Part shown: positions 12,394 through 13,181 of the stretch, in pieces
Layout: each line of letters opens with the position of its first letter
How positions within the stretch are numbered: position 1 is the stretch's first letter
Source: Bacilli bacterium
GTDB lineage: Bacteria; Bacillota_I; Bacilli_A; RF39; UBA660
Length of the DNA: 13,181 nt
NCBI GenBank assembly: GCA_028685275.1
Contig: JAQUEG010000006.1
Coordinates: forward strand, 1-13,181
Reading direction: 5' to 3'
The notes under the pieces: generated by a model
Told to the model about the DNA's origin: nothing
The model's database searches: none
What the model saw: only the letters and a program-made list of their open reading frames with translations
Program-made: the position numbers and the translations under genes

Positions 12394-13083
12394 ATGGAAT
12401 ATAAAAAAGAACGAGTTATATTTTTAAAAACTTTACTTAGTCTTAAAACAGAATGCGATAATGAAAATAGACATTTATTATATAAAGCAAATGAACATTC
12501 TGTATCAATTAATGGCTTAAATGAAAAAATAAAAAAATTAGAACAAGTAATTATGGATGTTGTTTATTATAAAAACTTTGCCCGCCAAAAAGCTAAAAAT
12601 TGTTTTAATTTGGGTATAATTTTTACTTTTGCCACATGGTCGGTAAGTTCTTTTATTAATATGCTTAATCATCTTCCATCAGTATCTATTTTATATAGTC
12701 TTATTCCTTTTTCTATATTTGCAAGTTTAAAATATTATTTAGATACTTTTGAGCGTCGTAAATTAGTTAAAAATACTAATGTTGATGCCTTAAATGAAAG
12801 TATTAATAAGTATAAAACAAAATGTGAGGACTATACAAAGGAATTAAATAATATAAAACTTCAACAAGTAAAAAATACAGATACTATAAATAATATTTAT
12901 CGTCCTGTTATTAATCAGACCTATGAGTATTTAAATCAAATTTTAACTAAAAAAGAAAAAGCAGAATTAGACTTTCCCGAGTTATTTATTTCGTGGGATG
13001 ATAAAATTAATCGATTTCATTATGAAAGACCAGATGCTAAAGAGGGATATGCTAAAACGTTAAATAAATCTAGCCAAGAATAA
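12394..13083 (+). CDS. Hypothetical two-TM coiled-coil membrane protein, paralogue of the split gene upstream
   Basis: 229 residues, unknown family. An N-terminal helical segment of about 70 residues (coiled-coil-like NGLNEKIKKLEQVIMDVV) is followed by two membrane spans, about 71-90 (FNLGIIFTFATWSVSSFIN) and 95-116 (PSVSILYSLIPFSIFASLKYYL), then a Lys-rich cytoplasmic-type coiled coil (NVDALNESINKYKTKCEDYTKELNNIK) and a C-terminal domain with RPVINQTYEYLN and AELDFPE. Both termini are probably on the same side of the membrane. The start is ATG 12394, with GAGGAGG at 12381-12387; an upstream non-ATG extension to 12337 would run through the AT repeat. It follows the split paralogue by 66 bases, likely on the same transcript from 11584-11612, and ends at a terminator overlapping its stop codon. 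Confidence 0.8.
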   Translation: MEYKKERVIFLKTLLSLKTECDNENRHLLYKANEHSVSINGLNEKIKKLEQVIMDVVYYKNFARQKAKNCFNLGIIFTFATWSVSSFINMLNHLPSVSILYSLIPFSIFASLKYYLDTFERRKLVKNTNVDALNESINKYKTKCEDYTKELNNIKLQQVKNTDTINNIYRPVINQTYEYLNQILTKKEKAELDFPELFISWDDKINRFHYERPDAKEGYAKTLNKSSQE

Positions 13084-13103
13084 ATTATTTTATTCTTTTT
13101 TTT
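13076..13103 (+). terminator. Terminator overlapping the stop codon of the last gene
   Basis: Arms AAGAATAAA (13076-13084) and TTTATTCTT (13089-13097), 9 bp with a 4-nt loop, followed by an unbroken T-run to 13103. The TAA stop (13081-13083) lies inside the 5' arm. Confidence 0.75.
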
Positions 13104-13118
13104 ATTATTAAGGTTTTA

Positions 13119-13147
13119 TTGTAAAAACAACTAAAATATGGTATTAT
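13119..13147 (+). promoter_or_regulatory. SigA-type promoter for a gene beyond the window
   Basis: TTGTAA (13119-13124), 17-nt spacer, TATTAT (13142-13147) preceded by TGG, an extended -10. No start codon with a ribosome site is visible before the window ends, so the controlled gene lies to the right. Confidence 0.5.
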
Positions 13148-13181
13148 TTTAATAGAGATATTATCGTTATTAAATTAATAT

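Overview
The window comes from a very A+T-rich, low-GC Gram-positive bacterium. Gene content points to the Bacilli: a dnaB-dnaI-thrS block in the order known from Bacillus subtilis, a T-box leader, and a SigK-type sigma factor. All recognised proteins read full length with TGG as the only Trp codon and no in-frame TGA, so the standard bacterial code fits and the Mycoplasma/Spiroplasma code does not. Reduced proteins (ThrRS without a TGS domain, a short RNB nuclease without CSD or S1 domains) suggest an uncultured, Tenericutes-like Bacilli lineage; this placement is inference.

Layout. Positions 1-364 hold the 3' end of a secreted-type FISUMP-domain gene. Its last third (from about 178) switches abruptly from 37% to 54% GC and is followed by a dense series of perfect inverted repeats (368-583). 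This looks like the variable region and target-site hairpins of a diversity-generating retroelement (DGR) target gene, with no reverse transcriptase or template repeat in view. A terminator (605-625) and a promoter (645-673) separate it from the replication genes dnaB and dnaI and a divergent RNB-family ribonuclease (696-4855).

A second promoter (4863-4891) opens a Thr-specific T-box leader. It controls a 59-codon GTG-start ORF overlapping thrS, thrS itself, a protein made of eleven 22-residue DUF4116-type repeats, hemW and a thymidylate kinase (to 9813). The convergent minus-strand gene 9824-10522 encodes a SigK-like sporulation sigma factor with an apparent pro-sequence.

The right end (10532-13181) is a set of unknown two-TM membrane proteins with near-consensus SigA promoters and strong terminators. 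The most striking part is a tandem pair of paralogues. The first (11642-12327) is split by a -1 frame change at an A9 run carrying a slippery A AAA AAA heptamer. The joined product (228 aa) matches the intact downstream paralogue (229 aa) in length and layout. A further promoter at 13119-13147 points out of the window.
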